The position numbers and the translations under genes are program-made. Shown here in pieces: positions 1 through 6,613 of a stretch of DNA of 12,595 nt (the first letter of the stretch is position 1; each line of letters begins with the position of its first letter). Origin of the DNA: Anaerolineaceae bacterium. Lineage in GTDB: Bacteria; Chloroflexota; Anaerolineae; Anaerolineales; Anaerolineaceae. Location: NCBI GenBank assembly GCA_003532515.1, contig DOEX01000157.1, forward strand, positions 2,845-15,439. The letters run 5' to 3'. Below the pieces are notes generated by a model that ran no database searches, was not told where the DNA came from, and saw nothing but the letters and a program-made list of their open reading frames with translations.

Positions 1-632
1 CCTTCAATGTTGCCCACAAAATTGGGCACAGCCATGCGCATCATCGGACCGGTTTGCTTGATTAGTTCGTTGCCTTTGCCTTCTTCTTCTCCGTTGGCGA
101 TCAGCCCAACCCTGGGTTCGTTTATACCAAGCATAAGGTGGGAATAGACACTCGCCATTTGACCAAATTGGACCAGGAACTCTGGTCGCACTTCGGCATT
201 CGCGCCAATATCTGCGATGACACACTTACCACCTTCCACCGGAAAAACACCTACCAGGCAAGGGCGGTCTACACCGGAGATCATACCAAAGGTTTTAATC
301 CCGAAATACATCGCCATTCCAGTGTTTCCTGCGGTCACAAACGCGTGCGCTTTACCGGTCTTTACCAGGTTCATCCCCACCACGATACTGTTTTCTTTCT
401 TGGCACGGGCTTCACGGATATGGTCATCCATATCCAGAGCTTCCGGTGCATGAGTGATGCTGACCCTGCTTTTATCCCCGTTCACCTTTGCCAAACCTTC
501 AGTAAGAGTCCGTTCATCTCCAACCAGTATCACCTGGATATCAAATTTGTTTGCAGCCAGTACTGCGCCTTCCAATTCAGGGAACGGACGCTGGTCGCTA
601 CCCATCGCGTCGAGAACAATTGTTGTTTTCAT
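1..632 (-). CDS. plsX: Phosphate acyltransferase PlsX (partial, C-terminus beyond left edge)
   Basis: PlsX makes acyl-phosphate from acyl-ACP and inorganic phosphate, the first committed step of phospholipid synthesis in the PlsX/PlsY pathway; it is a peripheral membrane enzyme. The frame is open from the ATG at 632 to the window edge (210 codons, no stop). Family motifs seen: IVLDAMGSD at residues 5-13, VTAGNTGMA at 99-107, ADIGANAEVRPEF at 140-152 and VGLIANGEEEGKGNEL at 175-190. PlsX is usually about 330-350 residues, so roughly a third is missing. The start is supported by GGGAG about 7 nt upstream; an in-frame ATG at 644 is an alternative four codons earlier. No rpmF precedes it, unlike the common rpmF-plsX-fab order; instead the gene is divergent from a tRNA. 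Identification is by motif recognition and is firm. Confidence 0.95.
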   Translation of the reverse strand, partial: MKTTIVLDAMGSDQRPFPELEGAVLAANKFDIQVILVGDERTLTEGLAKVNGDKSRVSITHAPEALDMDDHIREARAKKENSIVVGMNLVKTGKAHAFVTAGNTGMAMYFGIKTFGMISGVDRPCLVGVFPVEGGKCVIADIGANAEVRPEFLVQFGQMASVYSHLMLGINEPRVGLIANGEEEGKGNELIKQTGPMMRMAVPNFVGNIE

Positions 633-647
633 GCCTACTCCCATCCC

Positions 648-666
648 GTCTTTGCTTGACAAAGAC
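648..666. repeat. Perfect interrupted palindrome between plsX and tRNA-Leu
   Basis: GTCTTTG and CAAAGAC form a perfect 7-bp inverted repeat around the 5-nt centre CTTGA. It overlaps the -35 box of the tRNA promoter and lies 16 nt before the plsX start on the other strand. It could be a protein-binding site or a small hairpin in the plsX leader. It does not resemble the FapR operator as I know it. Seven base pairs can also arise by chance. Confidence 0.4.
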
Positions 667-683
667 TTCATAATCGTTATAAT
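656..683 (+). promoter_or_regulatory. Sigma70-type promoter of tRNA-Leu
   Basis: A perfect -35 box TTGACA (656-661) and a perfect -10 box TATAAT (678-683) are separated by 16 bp. Transcription would start near 690, about 8 nt before the mature 5' end of the tRNA. Such consensus boxes are typical of stable-RNA genes. Confidence 0.85.
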
Positions 684-697
684 TTACTCTCACGTTT

Positions 698-779
698 GCG
701 CTGGTGCTGGAATTGGCAGACAGGCCTGGTTGAGGGCCAGGTGCCGCAAGGCATGAGGGTTCAAGTCCCTCTCAGCGCA
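698..779 (+). tRNA. tRNA-Leu (anticodon GAG)
   Basis: This is a class II tRNA with a long variable arm, and all arms fold. The acceptor stem pairs GCGCTGG (698-704) with TCAGCGC (772-778), ending in one G-T pair, with discriminator A779. The anticodon stem CCTGG/CCAGG (725-729/737-741) encloses the loop TTGAGGG, which places GAG at 732-734 and reads CUC and CUU codons. The variable arm TGCC-GCAA-GGCA carries a GNRA-type tetraloop. The T arm is GAGGG-TTCAAGT-CCCTC. The 3' CCA is not encoded (ATTC follows the acceptor stem), so it must be added by the CCA-adding enzyme. Confidence 0.97.
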
Positions 780-782
780 TTC

Positions 783-811
783 AAAAAGGGCAACATTCGT
801 TGCCTTTTTTT
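783..811. terminator. Bidirectional intrinsic terminator between tRNA-Leu and the peptidase gene
   Basis: The stem GGCAAC (789-794) pairs with GTTGCC (799-804) around the loop ATTC. It is followed by T7 on the plus strand (805-811) and preceded by A5 (783-787), which gives a T tract on the minus strand. It therefore fits both the tRNA from the left and the M23 gene, whose stop codon is 3 bp away at 814-816. Confidence 0.85.
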
Positions 812-813
812 GT

Positions 814-2259
814 TTAAGGAAATGCCCTTCGCAGCCATGTCAGTGGGTTAACCGGTGTACCAAGGATGTCAACCTCAAAATGCAGGTGAGGGCCCGTGGA
901 ACGACCAGTTGTGCCAATGATGCCGATCAATTGACCTGGTTCAACCTTGGCGCCTTCTTCAATAAGTATGCTTGCCAGATGCATGTAGATCGTGTAAACA
1001 CCTAAACCGTGATCGATCACAATGGCATTTCCTCGCACCACCTGGTCTGGAAAAATCCCAACTACCGTTCCACCTGCAGGCGCATAAACGTCAACGCCTT
1101 TGCAATAGCCCAGGTCAAGCCCGGTATGATAATACAACCGAGGATCGTCGTTGTAAGTGCGTCGGCTGCCAAAGGATGAAATGATGCAATCAGCATCCTG
1201 AGCAGGTGAATACCATAATCCGCTCCATTGCTGAACGGGGGTAACCGGAGCTACTATTTCCTTGAACTTAACGTTCTCGGCTTGTTCTGCTTCAGTCCCA
1301 ACACTGGCAGGATCGACTTGCAGGGGTTTGTCTGAGACGTAATTCCCGGAACTGATCATCACATACTGATCAAAGCGATAGGTGTCGCCTTCGCTGTTGG
1401 TAAACTCCATCGTTAGTGGGTAGACTCCAACTTCAGTCAGAGCATTTATTCCACCATATCCCATCTGCAGACCTTCGTCCATTTCGATAAAGACCGGTTC
1501 AACACCAGCCAAACTAGCTCTGACAGTAACCGGTTCTTCGCTGGTCACTTCTATCAAAAACGTGTCACCCTGGATCAAAGGCAGATTATCGACAACGATT
1601 TCTTTCACGCCAGGAATTGCCAGGTTGCTGGGAGATTCAACCTCTGACGGCATGTAATACGTATCCATCGGCAGCCCGAGTAACGGGTTTTCCAATCGGT
1701 TTGTTTTGGCTAACGACCAGGTGTTTTGACCAGCCAGGATAGAGGCTTCCAGGAATGATTGCCCTTGTCTCAAGGAATTCATGGTTGTCATGATGGGTGA
1801 GTTTTCAATTTGGGTCAATACGATTTCACGTCCGATAAAGAGTTCCGATGGACTGGTCAGGTTATTAGCTCTGATCAAGTCGGCCGGTTCTGCCTGGCTG
1901 CGTCGGCTCAGACTGGTCAGGCTCGAGCCTAACTGCACGTATTCAGTAGTCAAAATTCCCTGCATCCCAGCCAAAGAGGGTATCTTCAGCCGGTCTCCCG
2001 GTCTCAACATGCTGTTTTCATCAAGACCGTTAACTGCCAGCAGCTCATCCAACGTACTGTCAAAGCGTAGCGCGATCCAGGAGAGCGTGTCTCCGGGTAC
2101 AACCACGTACTCAGGATAGGTTGTCGCTTGCGCGTTTACATCTCTGAATGGTAGAGTGGCTATAACCAGTATTGCAACGATGATGGATATAAAAAATCGT
2201 TGCCCGAATAGGGATGAGGGCTTGGTATAATCGTTCATATCAATCGATAAGTTTACCAT
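814..2259 (-). CDS. Secreted LysM-domain M23 family metallopeptidase
   Basis: Predicted cell-wall hydrolase that cleaves peptide bonds in peptidoglycan outside the cytoplasm. Residues 22-44 form a hydrophobic signal segment ending in VNA, a plausible signal peptidase I site before QATT. LysM repeats lie at about 49-94 (YVVVPGDTLSWIA...LRPGDRLKIP) and 104-150; a weak third LysM-like stretch is at 168-204. A beta-rich linker (about 217-305) precedes the LytM/M23 domain (about 350-478). The zinc ligands are present: H378 and D382 in HTGLD, and H460 in HLHFE, with H458 and H427 as catalytic histidines, so the enzyme looks active. C359 and C386 flank the first zinc motif and could form a disulfide. 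The start is uncertain: ATG 2259 is used, ATG 2238 (MNDYTK) is equally possible, and neither has a good Shine-Dalgarno. No substrate or partner can be read from the neighbours. Confidence 0.92.
   Translation of the reverse strand: MVNLSIDMNDYTKPSSLFGQRFFISIIVAILVIATLPFRDVNAQATTYPEYVVVPGDTLSWIALRFDSTLDELLAVNGLDENSMLRPGDRLKIPSLAGMQGILTTEYVQLGSSLTSLSRRSQAEPADLIRANNLTSPSELFIGREIVLTQIENSPIMTTMNSLRQGQSFLEASILAGQNTWSLAKTNRLENPLLGLPMDTYYMPSEVESPSNLAIPGVKEIVVDNLPLIQGDTFLIEVTSEEPVTVRASLAGVEPVFIEMDEGLQMGYGGINALTEVGVYPLTMEFTNSEGDTYRFDQYVMISSGNYVSDKPLQVDPASVGTEAEQAENVKFKEIVAPVTPVQQWSGLWYSPAQDADCIISSFGSRRTYNDDPRLYYHTGLDLGYCKGVDVYAPAGGTVVGIFPDQVVRGNAIVIDHGLGVYTIYMHLASILIEEGAKVEPGQLIGIIGTTGRSTGPHLHFEVDILGTPVNPLTWLRRAFP
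2226..2231 (+). promoter_or_regulatory. Candidate -10 box for the exodeoxyribonuclease III gene
   Basis: A perfect TATAAT lies 49 nt before the xth start codon, inside the first codons of the divergent peptidase gene. No good -35 box sits at the normal spacing; TTGCCC at 2200-2205 is 20 bp away. The call is tentative. Confidence 0.35.
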
Positions 2260-2280
2260 GTTTGAAAGGAAGCCTTACCC

Positions 2281-3054
2281 ATGCGAATTACAACCTGGAA
2301 TGTCAACGGAATCAGAGCAGTGGTCAACAAGAAAGGTTTTGACTGGATTGATGAAATCAAACCCGATATTTTGGGTTTGCAGGAAATCAAAGCCAAACCT
2401 GAACAGGTGCCACAATTACTGCGCGAACACCCGGAATATCAGAGTTTCTGGAATTCGGCAGAACGTCCAGGCTACAGCGGTACGGCGGTCTTGTTCAAAG
2501 AAGAGCCGCTTTCTATTCAGAGCGGATTGGAGATGGAGGAATTTGATATTGAAGGGCGCACCATACGCGTTGAATATCCACAATTCTTCCTCTATGTTAT
2601 CTATTTTCCCAATGGTGGTCCAGAAAATCGACGAGTGCCCTTTAAACTCGATTTTTATGCCCGCTTGCTCGAATTGTGCGACGAACACCACGCCAGGGGC
2701 GAGAAGGTGATCCTGACCGGAGATTTCAATACCGCCCATAACGAAATCGACCTGGCTAACCCTAAGTCGAATCAGAAAAACACGGGCTTTTTACCTGAGG
2801 AACGCGCCTGGATCGATAAGTACCTTGAGCACAATTTTGTCGATGCCTATCGCAGCCTCTACCCGAACAAGGTTGGTTATACCTGGTGGGATTACCGCAC
2901 TAATGCCCGCCCCCGCAATGTTGGCTGGCGTCTGGATTATTTCCTGGTCAGCGCAGAGTTAATGCCGGAGGTAAAAGCCGTTGAGATTCATGACGAAGTC
3001 ATGGGCTCAGACCACTGCCCGGTGAGTTTGATTCTGAAGGATCAGGATTCTTAA
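2281..3054 (+). CDS. xth: Exodeoxyribonuclease III / AP endonuclease
   Basis: DNA repair enzyme of the ExoIII/APE1 (EEP superfamily) type. It cuts the backbone 5' of abasic sites in base excision repair and can act as a 3'-5' exonuclease on double-stranded DNA. The 257-residue length is normal. The catalytic set is visible: N7 in WNVNGIRA, E35 in LQEIKA, D148 and N150 in LTGDFNTAH, D219 in WRLDYF, and D244-H245 in GSDHCPV. The lysine-rich insert PKSNQKNTGF (161-170) is typical of the bacterial family. The start is supported by AAGGAAG about 8 nt upstream. It is divergent from the peptidase gene with only 21 bp between start codons, and convergent with gcvPB. It appears to be a single-gene transcript. 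Confidence 0.96.
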   Translation: MRITTWNVNGIRAVVNKKGFDWIDEIKPDILGLQEIKAKPEQVPQLLREHPEYQSFWNSAERPGYSGTAVLFKEEPLSIQSGLEMEEFDIEGRTIRVEYPQFFLYVIYFPNGGPENRRVPFKLDFYARLLELCDEHHARGEKVILTGDFNTAHNEIDLANPKSNQKNTGFLPEERAWIDKYLEHNFVDAYRSLYPNKVGYTWWDYRTNARPRNVGWRLDYFLVSAELMPEVKAVEIHDEVMGSDHCPVSLILKDQDS

Positions 3055-3067
3055 TTATTTCCAGAGC

Positions 3068-3147
3068 AAAAAAAGCATGTCATCCTGAACGAAGTGAAGG
3101 ATCTTGGTTGTAAAGAGGACAAGATTCTTCGCTCCGCTCAGAATGAC
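3068..3147 (-). terminator. Possible terminator of the gcv operon
   Basis: Read on the minus strand after gcvPB, the long hairpin of the inverted repeat is followed by ATGC and then T7 (3074-3068). The 4-nt gap between stem and T run is larger than in a canonical intrinsic terminator, so function is uncertain. I see no other terminator for gcvPB or xth in this 119-bp convergent spacer. Confidence 0.35.
3079..3147. repeat. Imperfect inverted repeat, probable dispersed palindromic element
   Basis: Two 27-bp arms (3079-3105 and 3121-3147) are reverse complements at 22 of 27 positions, with a 15-nt loop. All five differences are transitions, so in an RNA copy some become G-U pairs (two on the plus strand, three on the minus). 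The right arm, read on the minus strand, starts GTCATTCTGAGCGGAGCGAA, which resembles short intergenic repeats I recall from many environmental bacterial genomes; this is from memory, not from a search. It fills most of the spacer between xth and gcvPB. Confidence 0.7.
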
Positions 3148-3173
3148 AGATTATGTAAAGTGGAAAACTTCGT

Positions 3174-4652
3174 TTAAACTATCTCTCCAGGCCAATCATC
3201 ACCGACGTAGCAACACAAGACCAAGTCCTTAGCAGCTTTTAACTCATCACACCGCCGGACAGGGGTGTTGTGAGGGGCGTCGTGCAGCAATTCAGGATTG
3301 GTGCGGGCTTCTTCAGCGATCTTTTGCATCGCTTCCACAAACCGATCCAGCGTTTCCTTTGTTTCAGTTTCGGTTGGCTCGATCATGAGTGCTTCATGAA
3401 CGATCAAGGGGAAGTAGTTTGTTGGTGGATGGAAATCGTAATCCATCAGGCGTTTGGCAATATCCAGGGCGTGAATGCCTGGAACATCCTTCCAGAAGCC
3501 TTCCAAAACAAATTCGTGCATGCAACGTCGGTCATAAGGCAAGGTGTAGGTACCCTTTAGCTTTTGCTGCATGTAGTTTGCATTCAAAACAGCTTTTTCT
3601 GCCACATCGCGCAGACCTTCTTTACCAAGCATGGAAATGTAAGTGAAAGCGCGAACGTGCATCCCAAAATGACCATTGAAGGACTTGATGCGACCAATGC
3701 TCTTTGCAGGGTGGATGAAACCGTAAAGCGGAGCGTTTTCTTCGTCGCCTTCTTCAACAATCCCAACCAAGGGATCTGGAAGGTAGTCAACCAGGTGTTT
3801 TGCAACCGCGACCGGTCCAGAACCCGGACCGCCACCACCATGTGGGGTGGAGAAAGTTTTGTGCAGGTTGAAGTGTAAGATGTCAATGCCGACATCTCCG
3901 GGGCGGAAGACACCCAGCAGGGCATTCATATTGGCACCATCGCCATAAACCAAACCACCCGCTTCGTGGACGGTTTTTACGACTTCACATACGTTCTCAT
4001 CGAACAACCCAAGCGTGTTGGGATTGGTAAACATCAAACCTGCAAGGCGGTCGTCGCAAAGACCCTTGAGTGCTTCCAGGTCGACATTTCCGCGTGAGTC
4101 CGATGGCAGTGGAACAACCTCAAAACCGAGCATTGCCGAAGAAGCAGGGTTGGTGCCATGGGCAGAGTCAGGGATGAGGATGCGTGTACGCTGATGATCT
4201 CCGCGATCTTTGTGATATTTGTGGATGATCAAAGTGCCCACCAGTTCGCCGTGTGCACCAGCAGCAGGCTGCAATGTCACGGCGGCAAAGCCAGCAATCT
4301 CCTTCAGCATTTCTTGCAGGGAATACATCAGGTACAGGTTGCCCTGAACAGAATCGGCGGGTTGATGGGGATGGGCAGCGGCAAAACCAGACAGTCGGCT
4401 GACGGCTTCGTTGATTTTGGGGTTGTACTTCATGGTACAGGAGCCAAGAGGATAGAAGCCCAGGTCGATAGCGTAGTTCTTTTGTGAAATGCTGGTGAAA
4501 TGACGGACAACTTCCATTTCTGACATTTCAGGCAGCTGCAATTTCCCACGCACAAAGCCTTTGGGCAAGGCTGTTTCAGGGACATCTGCTTTCGGGAAGG
4601 TGATGCCTTTGCGTCCAGCAACAGAAAGGTCAAAAATAGTCGGTTCAGCCAT
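3174..4652 (-). CDS. gcvPB: Glycine dehydrogenase (decarboxylating) subunit 2, P-protein C-terminal half
   Basis: With GcvPA it forms the P protein of the glycine cleavage system. The complex decarboxylates glycine with pyridoxal phosphate and passes the aminomethyl group to the lipoyl arm of GcvH in the cytoplasm. The protein has 492 residues from ATG 4652. Family motifs are LGSCTMKYNPK (69-79), TLQPAAGAHGE (126-136), PDSAHGTNPAS (161-171) and LHFNLHKTFSTPHGGGGPGSG (259-279), where K265 is the expected pyridoxal-phosphate lysine. The ATG at 4652 is chosen over a longer frame (to 4688) because AGGAGG lies just upstream and the family starts near this point. It overlaps the end of gcvPA by 8 nt (4645-4652), which indicates translational coupling. 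It is the last gene of gcvH-gcvPA-gcvPB. Confidence 0.96.
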   Translation of the reverse strand: MAEPTIFDLSVAGRKGITFPKADVPETALPKGFVRGKLQLPEMSEMEVVRHFTSISQKNYAIDLGFYPLGSCTMKYNPKINEAVSRLSGFAAAHPHQPADSVQGNLYLMYSLQEMLKEIAGFAAVTLQPAAGAHGELVGTLIIHKYHKDRGDHQRTRILIPDSAHGTNPASSAMLGFEVVPLPSDSRGNVDLEALKGLCDDRLAGLMFTNPNTLGLFDENVCEVVKTVHEAGGLVYGDGANMNALLGVFRPGDVGIDILHFNLHKTFSTPHGGGGPGSGPVAVAKHLVDYLPDPLVGIVEEGDEENAPLYGFIHPAKSIGRIKSFNGHFGMHVRAFTYISMLGKEGLRDVAEKAVLNANYMQQKLKGTYTLPYDRRCMHEFVLEGFWKDVPGIHALDIAKRLMDYDFHPPTNYFPLIVHEALMIEPTETETKETLDRFVEAMQKIAEEARTNPELLHDAPHNTPVRRCDELKAAKDLVLCCYVGDDWPGEIV

Positions 4653-6000
4653 GATTTTCCTCCTGCAGAACTGCGCAAAGATACTCAATGTCTTCCCGCT
4701 TGATTTTTTCGGTCACTGCCAGTAACAGGTGGTTCTTGAGTTCAGGATAATCCTGCCCCAGGTCATAACCGCCAAGAATATTGTGCTGAAGTAGGTGTTC
4801 GAGCACTTCTTCAACAGGTTCATCGCATTTGACCATAAATTCGTGGAAGAAAGGTGTCCACTCGTCGACCAGGCTAAAGCCATCGATGCCAGAGAGTTGA
4901 TCGGCGGCAAAGTGGGCTTTTTGGTAGCAAAGGTTGGCAACTTGTTGGAAACCGTGCTTGCCAAGCAGGCTCATGTAGATGGTGGCAGCGAGGGTCATGA
5001 GACCCTGGTTACTGCAGATGTTTGAGGAGGCCTTTTCGCGGCGGATGTGCTGCTCACGAGCGGTCAGAGTCAGAACATAAGCCAATTTACCATCGGCATC
5101 CACAGTCTCACCGACCAGGCGACCAGCCAATTTCCGGAGCAGCGCGTCTTTGACAGCAAAGAAGCCCAGGTACGGTCCGCCATAGGATAGCGGGATACCC
5201 AGAGATTGTCCTTCACCAAAGGCGATATCAGCTCCAATCTCACCTGGAGGGGTCAGTAGACCCATGGCAGTTGGATTAACCGCTACGGCGACCAATGCTC
5301 CAAATTGATGAGCGGTTTCGATAAGCTGCGTGTAGTCAATGATACGACCAAAGAAATCAGGATATTGCACCATCACCAGGGCAGTGTCGTGATCGATTTT
5401 TGCGATGAACTTTTGCATGTCGGGTTCAATGCCAGTTTCGGGGTCATCGCCAATGATTTGAAGAGTAGTTTCTGCCTGCATATAGGTCCGAATGACCTGG
5501 CGGTATTGCGGGTTGACAGCGCGTGAAACCAAAACCTTCTTGCGTTTATTGCGGAAATGCCCATAGGCGAGAATCACAGCTTCAGCAGCCGCCGTAGCGC
5601 CATCGTAATGGGAAGCATTGCTTACATCCATACCGGTCAGTTTGCAAATGAGCGACTGGAATTCGAAAATTGCCTGCAATGTGCCCTGGGAAATTTCGGG
5701 TTGGTAGGGGGTGTACGCAGTATAAAACTCACCGCGCTGAAGGAGGTTATCGACGGCAGCGGGAATGTAATGGTCGTAGGCACCAGCGCCAAGGAAACTG
5801 AGCAATTCTTTGGTGGTGGCATTGGCAGAGGCGATGCTTTCGAGTTCGGCGGCAGCCTCCATCTCAGTCAGACGGGGCGGCAAATTCAAATCGGGGTAGC
5901 GGAATTGAGCTGGGATCTCTTGGAAAAGATCCTCAATTTTTCCGACCCCGATCGATTCGAGCATCACCTCCACATCGTGTTTCGTGTGGGGTGTAAACAT
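4645..6000 (-). CDS. gcvPA: Glycine dehydrogenase (decarboxylating) subunit 1, P-protein N-terminal half
   Basis: First half of the split P protein, as found in Firmicutes, Thermotogae, Chloroflexota and archaea; other bacteria and mitochondria have one fused chain of about 950 residues. The 451 residues match the usual subunit length. Recognisable stretches are FLGAGAYDHYIPAAVDNLL, YTAYTPYQPEISQGTLQAIFEFQS, SHYDGATAAAEA, GIPLSYGGPYLGFFA and RREKASSNICSNQGLMTLAATIYMSLLG (the fold-type I aminotransferase half that pairs with GcvPB). It starts 3 nt after the gcvH stop codon, with AGGA about 10 nt upstream, and its end overlaps gcvPB, so the three genes should be one transcript. Confidence 0.96.
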   Translation of the reverse strand: MFTPHTKHDVEVMLESIGVGKIEDLFQEIPAQFRYPDLNLPPRLTEMEAAAELESIASANATTKELLSFLGAGAYDHYIPAAVDNLLQRGEFYTAYTPYQPEISQGTLQAIFEFQSLICKLTGMDVSNASHYDGATAAAEAVILAYGHFRNKRKKVLVSRAVNPQYRQVIRTYMQAETTLQIIGDDPETGIEPDMQKFIAKIDHDTALVMVQYPDFFGRIIDYTQLIETAHQFGALVAVAVNPTAMGLLTPPGEIGADIAFGEGQSLGIPLSYGGPYLGFFAVKDALLRKLAGRLVGETVDADGKLAYVLTLTAREQHIRREKASSNICSNQGLMTLAATIYMSLLGKHGFQQVANLCYQKAHFAADQLSGIDGFSLVDEWTPFFHEFMVKCDEPVEEVLEHLLQHNILGGYDLGQDYPELKNHLLLAVTEKIKREDIEYLCAVLQEENHG

Positions 6001-6003
6001 GGC

Positions 6004-6390
6004 TTACCGGTCCTGGCAATAGGCGTCGTAGGCAGGGGCGTCCATCAATTTTTCGAGTTCAGATTCATCAGAGACCTGAACTTTCACCAGCCAGCCTTCG
6101 GTGTAGGGACTTTCGTTCAGTATTTCCGGTGTATCAACGATAGTTTGGTTGACTTCGATTACTTTGCCGCTAACGGGGAAAACGACTTCAGCAGCAGCCT
6201 TGACCGATTCGATGGTTGCAAGGCTGTCACCAACTTTGACTTCATCGTCCACGTCGATTTCGAATTCAACAAAAACAACGTCTGAGAGGGAATCCTGCGC
6301 GTAATCGGTGATGCCGATGGTGGCGATTCCATCTTCAACTTTTACCCATTCGTCGGTTTTTTGGTATTTAAGGTTTTCTGGTACTAACAT
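6004..6390 (-). CDS. gcvH: Glycine cleavage system H protein (lipoyl carrier)
   Basis: Small lipoylated shuttle that carries the aminomethyl intermediate from the P protein to the T protein and is reoxidised by dihydrolipoamide dehydrogenase. The 128-residue length is standard. The biotin/lipoyl-like fold is clear from KTDEWVKVEDGIATIGITDYAQ (11-32), and the lipoylation site is K64 in the ESVKAAAEV motif. YTEGWLVKV near residue 100 is also characteristic. It has the best ribosome site in the window, AAGGAG with 5-nt spacing before ATG 6390. It is the first gene of the gcv operon. No gcvT or lipoyl synthesis gene lies next to it. Confidence 0.97.
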   Translation of the reverse strand: MLVPENLKYQKTDEWVKVEDGIATIGITDYAQDSLSDVVFVEFEIDVDDEVKVGDSLATIESVKAAAEVVFPVSGKVIEVNQTIVDTPEILNESPYTEGWLVKVQVSDESELEKLMDAPAYDAYCQDR

Positions 6391-6437
6391 TGTTACTCCT
6401 TTTTTTTATGTAGTCGTGTAAATGAGAAAAGCCCATT

Positions 6438-6464
6438 ATGCTTTGATAGTATTCTATCAGGCAT
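6438..6464 (-). repeat. Hairpin in the gcvH leader
   Basis: TGATAG (6444-6449) and CTATCA (6454-6459) pair perfectly around a 4-nt loop. An outer ATGC (6438-6441) pairs with GCAT (6461-6464), leaving a 2/1-nt internal loop, for ten base pairs in all. It lies 48 nt before the gcvH start. The minus-strand TAGAAT in its centre could alternatively be part of a -10 box. Confidence 0.5.
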
Positions 6465-6502
6465 TGACCGATTTTGGCGAGATTTTGGGGGGTTTACGGT
6501 CA
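6465..6502. repeat. TGACCG/CGGTCA inverted repeat enclosing GATTTTGG direct repeats
   Basis: TGACCG (6465-6470) and CGGTCA (6497-6502) are perfect inverted repeats. Between them GATTTTGG occurs twice (6470-6477 and 6481-6488), 11 bp apart, about one helical turn. This could be a binding site for a regulator of gcvH; the assignment is inferred from spacing alone. Confidence 0.4.
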
Positions 6503-6514
6503 TACCGGGAAACC
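6491..6514 (-). repeat. Two-part hairpin upstream of gcvH
   Basis: The outer stem GGTTT (6491-6495) pairs with AAACC (6510-6514). The inner stem CGGT (6497-6500) pairs with ACCG (6504-6507) around a 3-nt loop. An A faces GG in the internal loop. CGGT is also part of the CGGTCA arm of the neighbouring inverted repeat, so the two folds exclude each other. AAACC can also pair with GGTTT at 6528-6532. Competing folds of this kind occur in switching leaders but also by chance. Confidence 0.45.
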
Positions 6515-6530
6515 ATCCTACGAAGTGGGT

Positions 6531-6547
6531 TTGCCTCCCTCCGGCAA
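6531..6547 (-). repeat. Short TTGCC/GGCAA hairpin
   Basis: TTGCC (6531-6535) and GGCAA (6543-6547) are complementary around a 7-nt pyrimidine-rich loop (purine-rich on the minus strand). It is one of the series of stems in the spacer between mnmA and gcvH. Confidence 0.35.
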
Positions 6548-6589
6548 CACTCCCCTATCCCAACTCCGCGGCTCAACATAACTCTTCCA

Positions 6590-6604
6590 GGGCCTTAAAG
6601 GCCC
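6590..6604 (-). terminator. GC-rich palindrome just after mnmA
   Basis: GGGCCTT and AAGGCCC form a perfect 7-bp stem with one central base, starting 10 nt after the mnmA stop codon. No T run follows on the minus strand, so it is not a canonical intrinsic terminator. The one-base centre means a real RNA hairpin would open two pairs. It may slow or mark the 3' end of the mnmA transcript. Confidence 0.35.
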
Positions 6605-6613
6605 AGCTGTAGG

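Larger units (their letters stand above)
6391..6613 (-). other. Hairpin-rich spacer upstream of the gcv operon
   Basis: This 223-bp gap between mnmA and gcvH has no credible ORF but holds at least four separate inverted repeats and a pair of direct repeats, listed individually. If transcription of gcvH starts in its upstream half, these would be a structured 5' leader. I looked for a glycine riboswitch, which often precedes gcv genes. The only resemblance is a CCGGAGGGAGGCAAACC stretch on the minus strand (6528-6544), without the other conserved blocks, so I do not call one. No convincing -35/-10 pair was found. Confidence 0.5.

Noticed and set aside
4..225. A 73-codon minus-strand open frame at the left edge
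   Set aside because: It is out of frame with plsX, and its arginine-rich translation is a frame-shifted reading of plsX codons.
138..756. Plus-strand open frames opposite plsX, one reaching into tRNA-Leu
   Set aside because: The minus-strand frame encodes a clear PlsX up to the window edge; the plus-strand translations have no family features and one crosses the tRNA gene.
3584..3925. Minus-strand open frame inside gcvPB in another frame
   Set aside because: The overlapping gcvPB frame carries all the conserved P-protein motifs, including the pyridoxal-phosphate lysine region; this is a shadow frame.
5557..6285. A 242-codon plus-strand open frame opposite gcvPA and gcvH
   Set aside because: It lies wholly antisense to two well-matched genes, has no recognisable domain or ribosome site, and its composition follows from the opposite strand's codons.
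6528..6544. Possible glycine riboswitch core (CCGGAGGGAGGCAAACC on the minus strand)
   Set aside because: It resembles one conserved block of the aptamer only; the other conserved segments and a clear P1 stem are missing. A covariance model search would settle it.
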